In this document: positions 44,768 through 55,469 of the stretch, in pieces
Position numbering within the stretch: the first letter of the stretch is position 1
How the letters are laid out: every line of letters begins with the position of its first letter
Assembly: GCF_016801865.2 (NCBI RefSeq)
Contig: NC_068938.1
Span: 80,984,886 to 81,048,885, forward strand
DNA length: 64,000 bases
DNA from: Culex pipiens pallens
Lineage: Eukaryota; Arthropoda; Insecta; Diptera; Culicidae
Direction of reading: 5' to 3'
Program-made: the position numbers and the translations under genes
The notes under the pieces: model-generated
What the model was told of the DNA's origin: nothing
The model's input: the letters and a program-made list of their open reading frames with translations, nothing else
Database searches by the model: none

Positions 44768-47614
44768 CTAATCGTCAAACGATCTCTTAAAAGCACTTTT
44801 AAATGCCGACAGCGTCGGCTGGGTTTTCAGCTCCAGGGGTAGGTTGTTCCAGCACGTGGTTCCAGCGACAAGAACACTTCTTCCACTCGTCGTTGTGTGC
44901 CGCGGGATGATGAATGATCGGGTCCGCTCAAGCTGTCCTCTCACCAGATGTTGTTGGAGGTACTCCGGCAGGTTGCCATCGTACCCCTTCTTCATGAAGC
45001 AGCTCGTCCGCAGTTTATAGTTGATCGGCAGATCGTGTCCGAGTATGGTGCCTCGCACGGCCGCAGTTGTTTCGCGACGTCGCAGATTGTACACAAACCG
45101 CACCGCTGATTTGAAGCACCGGTGGAGTTGCTCTTTGTGTGCCGCAGGAAGCCCGTGATAATAGACTACGTCACAGTAGGTGAACATAGGCATGATCACA
45201 GCTTGGACCAGCTTGCGTTGCGTCGGTTGGGAGAGGACTGCTGCAAAGCGGCGAAATGTCCTTAGAGTGTTGTATACCTTCTGTGTCACACTGTTGACCT
45301 GATGCTTCCATGTCATGTTATTGTCCAGCAGGAGACCAAGATTGACAACCCTGTCGGACAGTGGAACAACTTCTCCACTGAAGACGATATCCGTGTGGGG
45401 TCGAACCGAGTCTGCTTTGGTGAAAACGATGGCCTGCGTTTTTTTGGGGTTCGGGTGAAGTCGATTTTGGTTGGCCCAGTTGGTGATCGCAGCCAAGTCG
45501 TTGTTGATGCTGGCAATCAGGTCTTCGATCTGTTCAATCGGCCCGGACACGTAGATTTGAAGATCGTCAGCATACAATTGATACTCGCATCTCAGGACTC
45601 CGGGTAAACTGTTGATGAAGAGGCTGAACAGCAAAGCGCTGAGACAGGATCCCTGCGGTGTACCGTCAGTTACATCACGAACTGCTGAGACTGCATCACC
45701 AAGGCGGACGGATTGCTTTCTTTGGCCAAGGAACGATGCGACCAACTCGCAGGCAGCGCTCGAGAACCTGAACTCTCGATTCAGCTTGTCTTTGAGCAGA
45801 TGGTGGTCGACGCAGTTAAACGCAAGTGAAAAATCGACAAGAACCATGACGGTGCAGCTATTGTTATCCAAGTTGCTGTAGATGTCGTGCGTTACCTTGG
45901 CGAGAGCAGTCGTTGTCCCGAATCCCTTCCTGTATCCCTATTGATGTTTGGCCAATAGCGGAGCGTTCGGGTTATCGAGATGATCGGTGATTTGGTCAAG
46001 CAGGATTTTTTCCAACACCTTCGACATCGCTGGAAGGACACTGATCGGGCGGAAATGCTTGGGCAGGCTAGGACTTGGTTGTTTGGGGATCGGTGTTACA
46101 ATGGCTGTTTTCCACAAAGACGGGAAAGCTCGAGCTGTGATAATGGCGTTGAAGAGGTGACAGAGTTCCGGCAGGATCAGCGGGAACAACATTTTGACAA
46201 ACGAGATAGGTATGCCGTCGGTCCCTGTGGCATTGGTCTGTATGTCGTGGATTTTGCGGTTGACTTCTTCTGAGTTGGTTTGTCGAAAGTTGAATCCGTT
46301 TTCCCCGTGATCTACTACTGTTCTGTGGGCTGGTGTTCTACTCCGCGTGCTGCCTCTGTTCGTTCCTAGCTCTCGGTGACCGTCAGAAAAGAAACGGTTC
46401 AGATCATCAGCGTCGACTCCTTCTGCTGGTGGGTCTGCCTTGGCTGAGTTGTGTATGCCTTCTCTTCTGAGGTTGCTCCAAAGCTTTTTGGCGGGAAGTT
46501 CATGATTGAAGTGCTGATCAGCGTAGCGCTTCTTGGCCGCATGAATCAGCGAGTTCGCACGATCGTGCAAGCGCGAGTGCTCCAACCATTGCTGATCACC
46601 TCGCCTCCGGTTCGGGTTACGCTTGTACAGCTTCAGCGCGAGGTCTCTCAGCTCGATGGTCTGCTTGATTTGATGCGTTATCCAAGGAGTTCTTTCATCA
46701 CGGACGTAGATCATCCTTTCCGGCGCATGTCGATCGAGGAGTTCTTGCAGGTCGGCAGTCAACAGCGTTGTTTTTTCATCAACATCATTCGACTCGTAGA
46801 AGCATTGAAAATCCTTGGCTCGATACTCTGCTTGCAGCTGTAGCACGTCGACATTCCGGAAATTCCGGATTCGGGTCGTACGCCGGTTTTGATTCCTCAC
46901 CTGGACGTCAGCCAGCATGTAGATCACTTCATGGTCAGAAATAGCGCTTGCGGAGACCGCCTTTGCTTTTCGGACGGACTGTGGACAGTCGGTGATCAGC
47001 AGGTCGATGGTAGTTGAGCTGGTGTCGGTGATTCTTGTGGGACCAGTGGGCAGAACGGTGAGGTTGAACGTTGAGTGAATCCGCCTCAACGAGGTCAGAT
47101 TCAGCGAAGGCAAGACAGACGCTACGTTGATGTTGAAATCCCCCATAATAAATGTTCTGTCAAAGCCAAGATCGAGCATCTCGAGAAGGACCCTTTCGTA
47201 GAGCACGGCGAACGACGGATTCGAGCACGACGGATTGTACACCACAGCCACCCCGACGTTAAGTTCGTTGATCCTAATTTGAACTACCATGTACTCAACC
47301 CTCGTTGCGATCGGAGCTGCGATGTCATGGGTCGATTTGATGACCGGGGTTGCTTTGAGACCCTGTTGAACGTAAAGTCCCACGCCGCCGCAGGCCTTCG
47401 ATCCCCGGCCGCGGCCAGACGGCAGTGAGTGCCGGATAAGGTTGTACGCTGGAACTCGCACCGGTCCAACCGGGGCGGAAGCTCTCATTTTTGTTTCAGT
47501 GACTCCGAAGAAGTGGTATTGTTGAGCGTCGAGCAAAAGTTTTACACCATCGATGTGGTGCTCAAGGCCCCTGACATTCAGGTGGCCGATTCGGAGGTTA
47601 GCGATGTTCGTCAT
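44768..47614 (-). pseudogene. CR1-like ORF2, endonuclease-reverse transcriptase with one amber codon
   Basis: 949 codons including the final stop, starting at ATG 47614 just 33 bp after ORF1. Residues 1-220 are an APE/EEP endonuclease (LRIGHLNVRGLE, FFGVTETKM, FIMGDFNINV, SDHEVIYML). The reverse transcriptase follows with HFRPISVLPAMSKVLEK, then motif A VLVDFSLAFNCVDHH, GTPQGSCLSALLFSLFINS and the catalytic YADD. Codon 559 is TAG (45940-45938), within KHQ*GYRKGFGTTTAL, so the frame is otherwise open on both sides. The AFD of motif A reads AFN; the catalytic Asp just before (VDFS) is kept. One nonsense change in nearly 950 codons implies a young, recently inactivated copy, unless the stop is read through. 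Confidence 0.88.
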
Positions 47615-47647
47615 TTTGGTGAGTAGAAACGCCAGCGACGTTTCGTG

Positions 47648-48697
47648 TCAGCAGCGCGAAGATGCTGAGACATTGGCAGAGAGGGCGTCGAAAAACAGAG
47701 ACGAGGAGTCCGAAGAACTCCCCGAACTTACCAGTTCTTGTAGATGCTCGACAGAGTTCACGGGGGTGTATCTGACTTGCCCTGGAAGAAGCACAGAAAC
47801 CTTGTCGTTCCTCACAAAAACGGACCGAGCCGCACCTCGTTGTTTCAGCCGAAGCGCGTGGTTCCGTATCCGGAACGTGTTTATCGAGAGCACTTCGTTG
47901 ACGGTGAAGCGGTAGTCCAGGGCGGGTCCATGTTTCAGGTTTCGTAGGGCAGCGTCTTTGTGCCACTCGAAGTACTTCCGTAGCACCTTCTGCCTTGCCT
48001 CGAGACTGCTGAAGACCGCAACGATCGTCGGAGTGAGTGAACGGTCCGACCACTTTGATGGTTTCGCAGGAACACGAAAGCAGTCCGTGATGCTCGCCTG
48101 TTCATCGCTGCATCCTACTAGGGTCAGTACATCTGCAACCAGCTGCCTGACGTTTTCGCCTACCTTAAACGGGATCTTGTTGATCGCGAGCCTGCAGGAG
48201 TTGATCGTTTGTGAGCAGGTGTTCGCGAGCTGAGCTCCTCGCTCAATCTTCTCTAGTTTTTCGCTGAGATCACTTGCTAGGCGAGTCGTGGTTACCTCCG
48301 AACGGGTGTTGCTGTTGACGACGTTGCGAAGACGATCTAACTGTTTCTTGCTGATTTCGCGAGCAGCATCGAGCTCGGCCCGCAATTTGGTCAGCTCCGC
48401 TGACAGTTCCTGGATGACCTTCTTCAGCTCACTGACCTCTCCGGAAGCGGTCATCACGGGTTGAGGTTTCGGGATGAGACAACCACGTACCGCGCAGGAT
48501 TCGCAGAAGTACTGGTAGTCGTCGATTTCCTCCATCTGCGAGTCGCTGATTCTCACACATAGTGGGTGGAACCAGCGCGGGCATGCATCGCACCCGATCC
48601 AAGTAATCGTTTTTGGCTTTCGCTTTCCTTTGGACCCGGGTGGCGCACCGCGGTTGCAGACATCGCAGATCTCGTCACTCGAGCGGTTCTTTGCCAT
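47648..48697 (-). CDS. CR1-like ORF1 with N-terminal PHD finger
   Basis: A 349-residue element-encoded accessory protein. Residues 11-68 form a complete C4HC3 PHD finger (C11, C14, C36, C39, H44, C47, C65, C68), including the aromatic WFHPLC core. Residues about 86-125 are a heptad-rich coiled coil (SELKKVIQELSAELTKLRAEL), suggesting self-association. The middle and C-terminal region (about 175-320) resembles the RRM/CTD-like RNA-binding half of LINE ORF1 proteins, with basic stretches. PHD fingers usually read histone H3 tails, so chromatin targeting of integration is a plausible role, but that is inference. The frame is intact; it starts at ATG 48697 after a leader of about 280 bp. Confidence 0.85.
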   Translation of the reverse strand: MAKNRSSDEICDVCNRGAPPGSKGKRKPKTITWIGCDACPRWFHPLCVRISDSQMEEIDDYQYFCESCAVRGCLIPKPQPVMTASGEVSELKKVIQELSAELTKLRAELDAAREISKKQLDRLRNVVNSNTRSEVTTTRLASDLSEKLEKIERGAQLANTCSQTINSCRLAINKIPFKVGENVRQLVADVLTLVGCSDEQASITDCFRVPAKPSKWSDRSLTPTIVAVFSSLEARQKVLRKYFEWHKDAALRNLKHGPALDYRFTVNEVLSINTFRIRNHALRLKQRGAARSVFVRNDKVSVLLPGQVRYTPVNSVEHLQELVSSGSSSDSSSLFFDALSANVSASSRC

Positions 48698-48980
48698 GTC
48701 GAAATTGTGATAGTACTGCTACCGGACACTATTGGCGCTGGCGTTTCAAAACACACACACACACTTAGCACATCACCTCACTTTTCAGGAGGAAAACAAA
48801 TGTTCAAAAAACTTTGTCAAACACTAGGCGGTACTTGCAAACACTGTAATTGTGTAGCAAACGGTTTTGTTTCGGCACTGGACACTTTTTTCCGCACGTA
48901 AATCGTAGAAAACAGCGAGAATTTGTAATTTCTTTTTCAGCGGCTTTGTTTTGGTTGCAGCCGGCTGCCAGTGTTGCTAG

Positions 48981-49212
48981 AAAAATCAATGAAAATTACG
49001 TTTTGTCGGAATTCAAATTTCCAATCCATTACCATTTCAGACTGCAAATTATTGAAAAACACGTCTTTTTCGAAAGTTCAAAAATGGAAGAGGTCGTACC
49101 GCCCCTCCGTCACGAGATATCGAAAAATTAAGCACGTGATCAGGTACAAAAAATACCCCTTAAGACAAAGTTTCACGCAAATCTAAGAGGGTTCGGGGAA
49201 ACTGCTGTGTGT
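48981..49212 (+). repeat. Dispersed repeat family 2, 3' part after the LINE
   Basis: Continues the copy interrupted at 44618: CAATGAAAATTACGTTTTGTCGG, GACTGCAAATTATTGAAAAACACG, GGTCGTACCGCCCCTCCG, ending GTGTGTGTTGACG. Confidence 0.7.
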
Positions 49213-49276
49213 GTTGACGAAGAATCACCCAGATTTAAAAAAGTAAACTCAACACCACTCAACGGTAGCCACCCTT

Positions 49277-49289
49277 TCGAGACAATAAG
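49277..49289 (+). repeat. Left target-site duplication of SINE copy 1
   Basis: TCGAGACAATAAG recurs exactly at 49607-49619. Confidence 0.85.
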
Positions 49290-49606
49290 TAAAAAAGTAA
49301 ATCTTTCCCAGTTCCTGAGGGAAACACCCTTGAAGAGTATCGGGGCCGGCATTTACAAAGCGGATTCAGTGGCAGTTTCATTCTCAACTTAATGTTAACA
49401 TGTTAAGGTTAATGTTAACATTCCATAGGTCGCCTCCCTAAGGTGTCGTGATAAGGTCCAGTTTGTGACGATACACTACCTTCCCTTTACTAAGCAATCG
49501 ATTCCAGAAAGGAAAAGATCACCAGTTGTGTTGGTCCGAGCCGGGATTTGAACCCCGATCTACCGCTTACGAGGCGGAAGCGTTACCACTGGGCTACGTG
49601 GCTCCG
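49290..49606 (-). mobile_element. tRNA-Thr-derived SINE, copy 1, 317 bp
   Basis: Shares about 310 bp with 61544-61864. The minus-strand head is tRNA-like (49606-49536), followed by a unique body (landmarks AGGTCGCCTCCCTAAGG and GTATCGGGGCCGGCATTTAC on the plus strand) and a tail ending in a T/A-rich AAGTAAA stretch. It is flanked by exact 13-bp duplications. No ORF. Confidence 0.88.
49536..49606 (-). tRNA. tRNA-Thr(CGU)-like SINE promoter
   Basis: A box TAGCCCAGTGG and B box GGTTCAAATCC are perfect, and the anticodon loop CTCGTAA carries CGT. The acceptor stem has a mismatch (CGGAGCC against GGCTCGG) compared with the intact stem in copy 2, so this is a SINE head rather than a working tRNA gene. 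Confidence 0.55.
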
Positions 49607-49619
49607 TCGAGACAATAAG
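49607..49619 (+). repeat. Right target-site duplication of SINE copy 1
   Basis: Second exact copy of TCGAGACAATAAG. Confidence 0.85.
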
Positions 49620-50860
49620 CAAAGATAAATCCTGCAACTCCACAGCATTCCCCGTTATGAGTAGATGTTTGTATATCAAATGAGATGGAGATGAAGAAGA
49701 TTCCGCTGCAGCAACTCTGGCCGTTAAGCTCCACGCACAATCGGTGAAAGTCTTAAAAGTGAGTGGGTGGATATAAAAAAAGAAGGGAAAACCCCGGTCT
49801 TGACTCGGGTAGTTGAAGTTGGAGTGCGGCACCCTTCCAGAGCTTAATACCAACTGTGACCGCCGCTATTATTGTGCCCGGAGAGTGGTTTAATGGCGCG
49901 CACTCAACAGCGTTGTGGGGGGAAAAATCCTGACCTAGAACCAGGGAAATGAAGAAATTTAAGGACAGAAGGATTTTAATGGCTCTATTGTCTGGAAAGT
50001 ACTCACACAGCAGCGGCGGCTGAAATGATTGCGCGTTTTTAAGCGCTAAAAGTGAACCATTTCTTCTCAGTACCTGGGCGGGGTGGGTTTCCTCCCTTCT
50101 CGTAATGGGTGCTGATTATGGCTCTGAGGTTGACTTTTTATGGCGGAGGCTTTCTTCCTATATCTTGTGCCATTTTTGGCTTCTTTAGGGGAAAGGTCTT
50201 TGTGTGCGCGTGTCATTACGAGTCGAACATTAAGGTGCCATGGGTCATTATTTTGATGGGGGTGTGGAAATTGTTCGACCATTATTGTGACATAAGGTTA
50301 CACGGTTATTTGAAATTTAGAGGAAATTACCTTTTTTTTAGCATGTTTTAAAGACTTTTAACGATTTTACAAAACAAATACAACTTCCCCATAACTACCC
50401 ACGCTCCAATAAACAAATCACGATGCAAATGAATCCAAAACTCATCACAAGCTTCGCTTGCGCTCTCGTCCTTATTTATTGCATCAAATTCTACTGAAAT
50501 CAATTCGTTACAATAATAAATTCGATTTCTCATTTTCGCTTCGCTCCACCGTTCACGCGGGAGCCGTTGTTGATCCTTATTTTCTTCTCCTCCAGTGAGC
50601 GCGCGCACACTCACACAAACATCATTTAGCTGGCGTTGTTGTTGTTGTTGTTGCAGCCGTCGAATTTTCCACAAGCTAAAGCTCAAATTTGCTGGAGGAA
50701 AAAACACCACCAAAGAGATACGGCGAGCAGAGAGCAGTAAAGAAATTGGAACAGGATTAAAATTTGATTCTGAGTAGAGCATTGTGCTCAAGAAAATTGG
50801 CAGTGAGGGAGTCGAACTGGAAAAAAACAATGGACATATTTGTCTAAATAACTTTTTCAA
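49620..50860. other. GC-richer single-copy stretch, no gene supported
   Basis: Contains a short GTT run (50635-50655, CAACAA on the other strand) that gives a glutamine run in a 170-codon minus-strand frame (50348-50860) lacking any recognisable domain or splice evidence. It could be regulatory or UTR DNA. Confidence 0.3.
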
Positions 50861-51599
50861 AATTAATACAATTCAGAATATGTGTCAAAATTAAAATTGA
50901 GTTAGAACATCATCACAGTTTTAAATAGTCTGTAAATTTTTATGTTTAGCTTATCTCTCAGAGGCTGGTCAAAAGTAAGAAATTTTGCGCTTGATTGTTT
51001 CAATGAAAACGTGTATCTTTTTGCCCACTTTGTTTCATAATTATCGTCTGCACTGAGAAATAGCTATAAATCACCATTTCCCAGATATTGCAATACACAC
51101 TTTGTGACACAGACCAATAATTTCTCATCCAAATTATCGTGATATCTTTAACACTACATAAAATTGTTGGAAAATGAATTCATGAAGACCATTGCAATGT
51201 TCTGTCACTTATCACAAATAAAATCGAAATTTCGTAAGCACTGGGTATAATTCTAAACATTTTTTAAGAAAATCATTGCATAAGTCAATACAAATTTAAG
51301 CAAGATTCAAAATTAATCCAATATATTTGGCTCAAACTTTGTGGGACCTTCTCTAAGACCAAAGAAGTGTCATTGGTTCATCCATACATGTCTTTTTAAA
51401 TTTTGTCTTCAACAAAGTTGTTCTGCCCTTGATCGCATAAATGTCCCATATGCATTTCTACACATTTGAGCTAATGAAGCAGTTTGGTTCAAATTGTGTG
51501 CATTCATAAAGGCTAAAACATCCAGTACTTTACTCTAGAAATCAGGAGGAAAACAATTTTTTTTGGGAAAAATTAACACATAGTCTTATGTGTGGGACA
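50861..51599. other. AT-rich intergenic sequence
   Basis: Nothing recognised. Confidence 0.35.
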
Positions 51600-52070
51600 A
51601 TAGGGTTCCCAGAAAAAACGACCCACTATTCCAGAAGCGAAAAACAGTTTTTTGGGTTATTTTAAGCATCTGTGCAAATTTTGAGCGAAATTGTTTGAGA
51701 TTAACCCATTGATACTCGAGCCTAAAACTGGTGAAAATTTTTTTTTCATACAAAAATGACTTTTTTAAATCGCTAATAACTTTCCAGAGTCAAGTTTTAC
51801 AGCTTTGGTATGTTCTACAATGTTGTAGAGTATTAAATTTCCAATGAGAATCTCACTTTTGGGGATATTTTGATGAAAGAAGTGCACCGTGCAGACCAAA
51901 CCGTAATAAAATTATGTTTTCCATAAATTTTTTTCGATTTTTCCATTACAAACTTCACCTTCGAGTATCAATTGGTAAATGTTGACCGATTTTGCTCATA
52001 TTTGGCCCAGAGTCCTAAAATAGCTCAAGGAACAATATTCAGCTTGTGGAACGAGGTTTTGAGAAAAAGT
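51600..52070 (-). repeat. Dispersed repeat family 3, copy 1
   Basis: Inverted relative to 61023-61535: shared blocks include GTTATTTTAAGCATCTGTG, TTAACCCATTGATACTCGAG, CTTTGGTATGTTCTACAA and GGAACAATATTCAGCTTGTGG. Non-coding. Confidence 0.7.
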
Positions 52071-53654
52071 GCACCCTAGTGGGACAAACTTGTCTTGCAT
52101 ATGGGACATTTATGCGAACATTATTACATAAAAAATAGGTACACGTAAAAAAAACTACTTTTCTTCACAATAATGGAATTTCCCAAAATCCGTTTTATAA
52201 ATTTTTGATATGTTTTAGGAGACAAAATACCGCAACTTTTAAGCCATAAAAAAGATTAAAAAAAAGTTGCCGACGAGTTCAGTTTTTTAAATAATGTTTT
52301 TTATAGAAAAAGTATAAATTTCAGCAAATTTTTTTTTTCTTAAGTTCAATGTAAAATCAAATTTATGTACATTCTTGTGAAATCCAATTTGCAATCGAAA
52401 AGTACATTTTAGATTTTTGTTTTGTCTTTTTCTTGATTTTGAGAATTTCAATAAATAAAAATGCCTATGAGACATTGAAGATTGGACCTCTGGTTGCTAA
52501 AATACAAAAAAATTAAGAAAAAGAATCAAGAAAATGGATTTTTTTAATGCTCATCTAAGCATTGCCAAATTTTCTCATCAACTAATAGCCGAATTTTCAA
52601 TGTTTAAAAATAAAATATATACAAAATTTCATGACTTTATTGGAAAAAATATTTTGAAATTTTTTGTAATCAAGAACATTTCAAATGAACGTAAAATTGA
52701 GAAAAATATGTTTGCTGTAAAGTAACAGATTCTCGATCATAATTCAATATCACAAATAGCAACAATAGAATAGTGGTTCAAATATTCGTTGTTTTTTGTT
52801 CAATAATACTCTGTTTGCGTTTCAATCCCTAGAAAATTCTTTTTTTTTGGGTTTTTTATAACCCGTTACTGTTTTTTTTCAGTTATTTTACATTTTTTGA
52901 TAACTCAACGATTTTTTCAATACCCTTCAAAGGGTTGTTGTTTAAGTTACAGGGAGTAATGTTGCTGAAGATTACGGAATGGTGTTTCCACCATAAATAA
53001 TTTTTAACATTTACCCCGTTTTTTATTACTTTATTCAACACTGATGCAAATTGAAAAAAAAACCTTGTCCAAAGTTACCCCTCAGTTTCAATATCACTCC
53101 ACCGATAGAAGCAGGAAAAATATTCAAACCAAATGGTGGCAATAAATTTCAGCGTGATATATAGCGCGAAGTGAGATAAAAACAGGAATTATACAAAACC
53201 AGACCGGATGGCTCCAGAGAAAAAAAAATCCGCAACGGAAAAGTAATAGAGGAGTAGTGTCAGTGGGACAAAATATGAAGACCGCACAAAAATCCAGGAA
53301 AAACCTTCGTGCGAGAAAAAAAGGACTTCGGGGGTGAGGTGACGGAACTCGTGGAAACTGTGCCGCCATAATCTCGATAATCTCGATGATTTATAACCAC
53401 CCTAGCCGAGGGTGTAAAGCCGGGAGGCCCTGCTCTGAGAAGAAGCCAACAAAAACTACGGTAGACAGATTGCCTCATTCCTCACGGGGAGACCCCCCCC
53501 AGACTTGGCCAGGTAATGGACGCTGGGAAAATTAATTAAATTTTTCCACTTTGCCACTAAAGGGGAGCAACCACTAGGCATTGTTCTCCGTGACGTAAAA
53601 TAACTACCTACTTATGGTGAAGGCAAAAAAAGACTAAACTATGGACCTAGGTCA
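52071..53654. other. AT-rich then mixed intergenic sequence
   Basis: 52070-53050 is AT-rich without features. 53100-53640 is GC-richer, with a short AATCTCGAT direct duplication at 53371. No supportable gene. Confidence 0.35.
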
Positions 53655-53729
53655 GAGATCATCCATAAACAACGTGGTTAAAAATGTGTGTATTTTCTTA
53701 AATAAATTACGTGGTTTATGGATGACCTC
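53655..53729. mobile_element. Very short MITE, CATCCATAAACAACGTGG ends
   Basis: About 75 bp: GAGATCATCCATAAACAACG at the left and its near-complement CGTGGTTTATGGATGACCTC at the right. Related to 19652-19809 and almost entirely terminal repeat. Confidence 0.7.
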
Positions 53730-54843
53730 TAATACTCGTGGGATCATGTGGGATGACCTTTTTAGACTCAGAAAATAAAGTTGATGTTCTTTGAGTTGCA
53801 TATATAGGGCGATGACTTCCGGAAAGAAGGGGATTCCCCGTTCGAAGATATTGATAAGGCAGGTCGTGGCATTGCGTTGGTCTAACAAGATTATTGACCG
53901 AGTTACAAAAATTTGAATTTAAAGTTGTTCACACACTTTTAATTCACACAAAGGCATATTTTCCAGCAAAAAAAAAAAGTAATCAATCTTTATTTTAAGA
54001 AAAAGCAATTTGGATTATTGCGAATGTCATTTGCAAAATGCCAACAAATTGGGTTCACCAGAATTTAAAAATAGAAATCTGCCAGATCAAAAGTCTCCAG
54101 AAACCCCACCAAGCCAAAAGCTGCACCGCATTTCCATTTTCATTTCGCAAGGTCCGTTCCGGGAAGCACACAAAGTTTTCCCGCCGCCGCTGCCCCTCCC
54201 CATCTTTTGGGATTAATTCTTGCGATTGAGGTTAATTTTATTCATAATTTCATCCCGTGTCGGTTCCATTTCCGAATGCGACCAAAAAGCAAAATGCTGG
54301 TCCGGGGGAAAACAAAATAATTCGATTGGATTTCTACTTCTCTCTCTCTCCCTCTCTCTCACTCTCCTAGGAAGGTAAAAAAGGAACGAAAAATTAAAGC
54401 TCGTAGCCCGGGAAAAAGTTTGCGCTTATCCGGTTCGGGGTTTTCCTTTTGCAGGTTTTTCGGTGAAAGAGGGTGGGGGCATCAGGTAGAGATGGTCGAG
54501 TTTGGGGGAAATTTAGCCTAAAATCACAATATCTTTAACCTAAGCATCTCTATTGACAAAGGCGCAGCGGAGCAAAGGAGCTTTTCGGCTGATGATTTTC
54601 GTTTCTCATTCACTCGAAACGGCTCGATGATGAGCGGTTCTCTGGAGAAACGCCAATTTTAATTAGGCATACATTTTATTTAACATATAACATATAACTT
54701 ATCAACCGTGGAAGTTGATTCTTTTTTTAGGTGTACCGTTCTAGAAAAAACTACACAGCAAAAAATAGAAATTCAGCTGCGTGTAAAAGGCCTGGGTGTA
54801 AAATAAGTTTTGCATTATTTTAAGAAATTTTATGTAATATTAC
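53730..54843. other. Intergenic, no gene recognised
   Basis: CT microsatellite at about 54341-54366. The rest is unique without supportable coding content. Confidence 0.35.
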
Positions 54844-55254
54844 CAGTGTTGGAATTCGAGCGAGAAGAAGGAAAGCATTTCTCGCTCGCGAGCGAGGAAG
54901 AGAACTTGTAGTACTTTTCTCTTCTCGCTCGCGCTCGCATTTTCGTTCGAGTTCTCTCTCTCGCCGCGAGCGCTCGCGAGCGCCTCGTGCTAGGCGTTCG
55001 TCCTAAGCTAGCAATTTGTTTATCAGTCTTATGAATGCGAACCTAGCGATGGTATAGAGGTGTTGTGTTGATTTTTTTTCGTTTCTAACGCGTTCAACTT
55101 CTCGCGAACGGGCATTTCTGGTTCGCGAGAAATCCCGTTCGCGAGCGGAGGAGAGCCCGGGCAATCGGTGAGTTTCTTTCGGCAACTCGAGACTCGCGTC
55201 GAGAACTCGAGAGAGAGGAATTTTCCTCGCGAGAGCGCGAGAATACCAACACTG
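54844..55254. mobile_element. hAT-like MITE rich in CTCGCGAGCG, 411 bp
   Basis: Ends CAGTGTTGGAATTC and GAATACCAACACTG are inverted with one mismatch. Flanks AATATTAC and AATATTAT give an 8-bp duplication with one difference, as expected for hAT. The interior is packed with CGCGAGCG and GAGAGAG motifs, forming many alternative hairpins, and is sharply GC-richer than the flanks. No ORF. Confidence 0.82.
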
Positions 55255-55327
55255 AATATTATACCCTGAAATATGTAGCCTATCACTATGGGATCACTAT
55301 ATGCATTTTTCCTTTCCATTCTTCATC

Positions 55328-55455
55328 GGTCTGATGGCCGAGCGGGCTTAGGCGCCAGTCCCCATTGTTGCGTGCTGGGTTTCAATCCCGTAGGTTGCAT
55401 TTTTTTTTGTGTTCACAAAAATGTTTCATGCTGTATGTAATATTAAGTGTCTTTT
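55328..55455 (+). mobile_element. tRNA-like SINE head, interrupted
   Basis: GTCTGATGGCCGAGCGGGC holds a good A box (TGGCCGAGCGG), and GGGTTTCAATCCCG resembles a B box, as in Ser/Leu-type tRNA heads of SINEs. The sequence is cut at 55456 by the ORF1-only element and resumes at 57066. Confidence 0.5.
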
Positions 55456-55469
55456 TTGACAAAGGTGAT
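55456..55469 (+). repeat. Target-site duplication of ORF1-only element, tail side
   Basis: TTGACAAAGGTGAT recurs exactly at 57052-57065. Confidence 0.88.

Larger units (their letters stand above)
44619..48980 (-). mobile_element. CR1-like non-LTR retrotransposon with PHD-finger ORF1
   Basis: About 4.36 kb on the minus strand, inserted in a family-2 repeat. 5' UTR about 48698-48980, ORF1 48697-47648, ORF2 47614-44768, and a short 3' UTR ending in tandem ATTACAA repeats (44620-44643) rather than poly(A). A PHD-finger ORF1 and a short-repeat 3' end are described for CR1/L2-type elements. Local GC content is higher than its surroundings. ORF2 has one in-frame stop. Confidence 0.87.

Noticed and set aside
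47075..47428. Plus-strand frames within 45-48.9 kb
   Set aside because: They are shadows of the minus-strand CR1-like ORFs.
50348..50860. 170-codon minus-strand frame with a glutamine run
   Set aside because: The glutamines come from a CAA repeat; there is no recognisable domain, splice site or codon signal.
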